Origin: Aulostomus chinensis
Taxonomy: Eukaryota; Chordata; Actinopteri; Syngnathiformes; Aulostomidae
DNA: 64,000 nt
NCBI GenBank assembly: GCA_037954235.1
Contig: JBBMOA010000013.1
Coordinates: 18,053,001 to 18,117,000, forward strand
Reading direction: 5' to 3'
In this document: positions 60,091 through 64,000 of the stretch, one piece after another
Layout: every line of letters starts with the position of its first letter
Numbering within the stretch: the stretch's first letter is position 1
Program-made: the position numbers and the translations under genes
The notes under the pieces: model-generated
The model's database searches: none
Told to the model about the DNA's origin: nothing
What the model saw: only the letters and a program-made list of their open reading frames with translations

Positions 60091-62798
60091 AAAGTTTCCC
60101 TCCTTTTTTTTGAAAAAAATTCGTTCTGAGACAAAACTGCATGTCTGGCTGTAAACTACACTGCATGCAGTATTTGTTGTTACTGTTATACTGATGGCTA
60201 CATTGTGTCCGGCAGCTAAAACAAATCCTCAGTAGCTGTGATTGACACACTGACATTGATAAACACGGTTGATGCGGCAATGGAATTTGGAAGTTTTCAT
60301 TTTTGTAAAATAAAATATAAAAAAAATCATAAATTTGCTCTATAAATACCTAAAAAAAAAAAAAGATTAAAGTTGAGATCAAGATAAGAATACTTTCATG
60401 ACTCAAACTGGGACACGTCATAAAATTAAGTTTTATGGTTAATTTAGATACTGACTTAAATGTGTAAACTTGCGTTTAAGGGAATATATGGCAATAAACA
60501 TTTTCCTCACAGTTGTGGAAAAGTCATGAAAATTTATTGGTAACAATATCTGACTTTGAATTATCAATATTTGAATATTCAAATTTGAAATCCTTCTCAT
60601 GAAGAACTTCCCTGTAGATGCAACTACTTCCTCGACACAAAAGATCATTCCAGTAGTTGCTGAGATTGAAGAAAGGGCGTATTAAGAACTTGAAAAACTG
60701 CCCTTAAATTTTCAAACTCCTGATGTTAAAGTCGTTGTCAGGTGATCAACTTCACGACTCTAAAGAATCATTACGTATTTATTGATAATAAACTTGAACA
60801 CACCTTAGAACCGTCATACTAGATGCAGTTTTAAGTATTTGCCTCTAGGTGGCAGTGTTTCCCTGTGCACTGATATATATGTCCTGTAGGACTCACAGAT
60901 ACAGTTTGGTTGTCGTTAGTTCTTTACTACAAAGTAGCAGCTCAGTGAATAAATGAACGGAGAGCTTGTTAATAAGAGACCCATCATTTTTAGTGTCACA
61001 AGCTGATGAGTCATAGCTTTCATGTGAGCTGATTTCCAGCAGGTTTCTTCTCGTCCTGCTCCAGACGTGTAGCTGCAACAAGTCCAGGTTTCCAGTTGAA
61101 ACTGGCAGCATTCTTGAGGAAAAGAGCAGTCAACCCTCATCTTTCTCGACATACAGTACATCCACACCTGCCATTGTGCTGTAACTACTTCACCACTCCA
61201 CATCTCTTCATATTTTCCTCTGGCTTCTATCTGGGCTGCTCCTTGCCTCCAGTCTTGAGTAGAGTAATGTCTAAACAGGCCCGTCCAGTGGACCACAGAG
61301 GTGAGCAGCTGCATTTAAATGAGGCCTGTGAAGGCAATCTGTTGAAATCTGTGCTACTTGAGTTCACCGCGATCAGATGAATTGCTTTCTGTGGTCGACA
61401 TGATTCAAAGCACGCGTGCAGCCAGTTCCTTGGGAGTGCTGTAGCTGGCTACGACCCAGCCTGGACTCTCTGCTGGTCCGCCAGCCTGGCTTGCACTCTC
61501 CCGATAAAGGGGCCTAATTCTCCTTTGGAAGCTCTGAGGCCTGATGTTTGGAGTTTTCAGAATATTAAGAGGTAGCTAAAGAAGTCCCTTCTCACCTCAG
61601 GTTGGATTAGGTCAACTTGTGTTGAAAGTGTATCAAGTACTTTAAAAAAATAGCCACTAAGAGAGTAATTTTTTTACCAGCAAACATGTAATATTTCACA
61701 CTCCAAATCAAAAGGGGACAGTTTAGTCACAGGAGGAAGGAGTGCACACCACAGTAAGAAATTAGAAAATGCTAACTTCCTTTGTGTGAGTAGAGGGTGA
61801 AACTAAATTTACCCTTGATTTAGGTCCCAACATTAGCCTACAGTCACGAGCCTTGGCTGGAGAGTGACAGAATGAGATCATGGATACAAGAAGTTGAAGT
61901 GAGTTTCCTCTGTGTTTGGCTGCTATTTCACAGTAAGAGCAACTCACTATCGCCTCTTGAGGAGCAAAGTGGTACTACAACACAAGACAGTCTGGCACTC
62001 GCCTCTCCAGGCGCTTATAAATGATCCCTCTCAGAACGTCCTGTCCATGTTGGATGTATTCTTGATTTTGAAAGTCCACTCAGTTGTTTATTTCTTCTGC
62101 TGATGAAGAACTTCTGATACGATCTAAATGTCACGGTTATATCATTTTAGTATTATGACCAGAGGCAGGCTGACACCACTGAGATACTGAGAACAGCCAA
62201 TTTAACTTCTATCTAATATTTATCTAGCTTTATAATGATTAGCTTTGTGCTAAAGTAAATGACTTTTTTACTTTCGTAATTTGATCAGAACATTTTGAAA
62301 GTCTATAAGAGCCACCAGATTAACTCACTTTACAACCATTCATGTTTAAAAGCTCTCACACAAAGCCTGAAAAGCAGTGAATGAAACTTTTACTGCCAAT
62401 GTTTGATTCCCTTTTTATAATCCCGATATTAAACAGAGTTGATCTTCTCATCTGTCTGCTTGCAACTAAATGAATAAGTAGATTTTTGAAAATGGAATAA
62501 AAATGTAATGAATGGCTGTGATGCCTTGAAAAATAGAGAAGTGCATTTAAAAATGTATTCACTTAGATAGTCCCAGAACTTTTGAATAGTGTATTTTTCT
62601 TGAACAGAACACAGCAGCTCAGGTTTTCGGGGTCTCCAGTAGATTGATCACAGGGAATAACAGAATGCCAGAGTCACCAGGGGGTCGTGATGTATGTTGT
62701 GCTCTGTTATGGTGTTTAGTTCTGTAGATCCCATTTTCCCTTCACTGCTTCTTACAGTTTCTTATCTGCCAGATCCTCCTATATTAAAACCAGCTGTG

Positions 62799-62800
<2 letters not shown>

Positions 62801-62854
<54 letters not shown>
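62801..62854 (+). repeat. (CA)27 microsatellite
   Basis: An uninterrupted CA repeat of 54 bases. It is inverted relative to the TG repeat 136 bases downstream. Confidence 0.97.
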
Positions 62855-62858
<4 letters not shown>

Positions 62859-62985
62859 GCATACAGGCGGCTGAAGACAAGCTACTAATACCATCGACTC
62901 TGTCTTGTCAAGGACCCTGATAGAAGACTGAAAACAGAACAAAGGAGCTGAGCGCTTCCACTCAGTATGTTTGTTATTTCTTTGT

Positions 62986-62990
<5 letters not shown>

Positions 62991-63062
<72 letters not shown>
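62991..63062 (+). repeat. (TG)36 microsatellite
   Basis: An uninterrupted TG repeat of 72 bases, complementary to the CA repeat at 62801-62854. Confidence 0.97.
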
Positions 63063-63063
<1 letters not shown>

Positions 63064-63379
63064 TCACACCTCAACATCATGTGCATTCCTCTCAGTCTAT
63101 TAGTCCACAACAAAGGTCCCCGGATGGCATGAAATGAAAGCGTCCAGTAGGCCAGTGTGAAAACATACACACTCATACAGGGGTTGAATCAACCCAGCAG
63201 GGTGTTAACAACTGAGCAGCTTTCATGCCGACACCAGAAGCTGCTGCTGTCTCTCTGCATCTCCAGCTGTATTTTCCTCTCCTAATTGGGTAAACTGACG
63301 GTGGTTGATACGGCTCTTTGTCTCCAGGTGGAGGGGTCATAAGACAGAGGACAGGGATGTGGACTTTTGACCAGATATG

Positions 63380-63381
<2 letters not shown>

Positions 63382-63422
<41 letters not shown>
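63382..63422 (+). repeat. (TG)20 microsatellite
   Basis: A third dinucleotide repeat in the same 620 bases, 41 bases long, in the same orientation as the 62991 repeat. Confidence 0.97.
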
Positions 63423-63428
<6 letters not shown>

Positions 63429-64000
63429 AGAGGAAGTGTTTCAGATTGTGTGTCCAAAACTGGGTTGTAGCAGCAGTTTGTAGGTCCGAGAGCAGGGTGA
63501 GTTTATCTACAGCCTCTTTTTATTTTACCAGATGGTACCCTGCTCCCTGTAATGTGCTTTGACAACAATATCGGCTGTGTGCACCCAAGACAGAGACACA
63601 GAAGTAAATGTACAGATGCATGATGAGGAGGAAAGCATGAAGCTGCAGATATGCTTTTACTGCTCAGGTTTAAACTTTTGAGTCTCTGGGCCAAAACATC
63701 TGAATTTTCTACATTTCTGCATATAAAAGAGCTTTGTTTTCCCTTTTTATTTGACCTTTATTTAACTGATGAAATCAACTTGGAAGCCTTATAACATATG
63801 AAGAAGTGATGCATGGTCTTCTCAAATCTATGAGGACAGCAACACCTGGCTAATCTGAGTTTAACACTCTGATGTTCAAAAATGACCAGCTATAGATTAC
63901 AGTGTGATAACATTTGGAAAGTCTAGTGGAACCACACGATTAGTTTATTTATTCACATTCATGTCAGCAGAAGGCTAATGTGAAAAAACAGAAGAAGGAG

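Larger units (their letters stand above)
60091..64000. other. intergenic, no gene seen
   Basis: No coding region or RNA gene is recognised. Three long CA/GT microsatellites lie here and are listed separately. Two stretches near 62289-62343 and 63910-63965 share diverged similarity (AACATTT-GAAAGTCTA and an ATTCATG end) and may be copies of an unnamed repeat. Confidence 0.5.

Noticed and set aside
1..64000. CRISPR arrays, bacterial operons, rRNA or canonical tRNA genes
   Set aside because: None seen. The only tRNA-like motifs are B-box-like parts of SINE copies.

Overview
The window is nuclear DNA of a bony fish, most likely a percomorph teleost. The genes are vertebrate single-copy families split by introns with GT-AG signals (one GC-AG). 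The spacers carry teleost-type dispersed repeats (a tRNA-like SINE, an L2/Rex1-type LINE end, a nonautonomous repeat also common in teleosts) and many CA/GT microsatellites. The species cannot be named from the sequence alone.

Six protein-coding genes are supported. On the + strand: the 3' end of mbnl3 (595-3959, with a long 3' UTR to about 11.3 kb); rap2c (13538-14918, two coding exons, 183 aa); alg13 (21860-23470, four coding exons, 163 aa); a sestrin closest to SESN3 (29185-37874, nine coding exons, 438 aa); and ubl3 (53421-58670, five coding exons, 117 aa). foxo4 (44363-46781, two coding exons, 656 aa) is on the - strand, tail to tail with the sestrin.

Layout: 1-11.3 kb holds mbnl3 alternative exons, terminal exon and 3' UTR. 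12.2-12.7 kb is an integrase-derived inverted-repeat transposon remnant. 13-18 kb is rap2c and its 3' UTR. 18.7-21.6 kb carries SINE copies. 21.7-24 kb is alg13. 24-28.2 kb is LINE debris and a dispersed repeat. 28.7-40 kb is the sestrin. 40-44.3 kb is the shared 3' space. 44.4-48.3 kb is foxo4 and its 5' region. 48.3-52.6 kb is gene-poor with one RNase H fragment of a non-LTR retrotransposon. 52.6-60 kb is ubl3. 60-64 kb is gene-poor and rich in microsatellites.

Functionally, foxo4 and the sestrin belong to one nutrient/stress circuit: FOXO factors induce sestrins, and sestrins restrain mTORC1 through GATOR2. MBNL3 (splicing), RAP2C (small GTPase), ALG13 (N-glycan precursor synthesis) and UBL3 (membrane-anchored ubiquitin-like modifier) are neighbours by ancestry rather than by pathway. 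As I recall the human map, mbnl3-rap2c, alg13 and foxo4 are X-linked, while UBL3 and the sestrins are elsewhere. The block may therefore preserve vertebrate whole-genome-duplication copies that mammals lost.

The observations I rate highest are: a sestrin whose leucine pocket is remodelled (lid loop shortened by about eight residues, key arginine changed to lysine) while the GATOR2-binding DD motif and redox residues remain; mbnl3 36-nt and 95-nt cassette exons that switch the reading frame of the terminal exon; and a DDE-integrase-derived inverted-repeat element.
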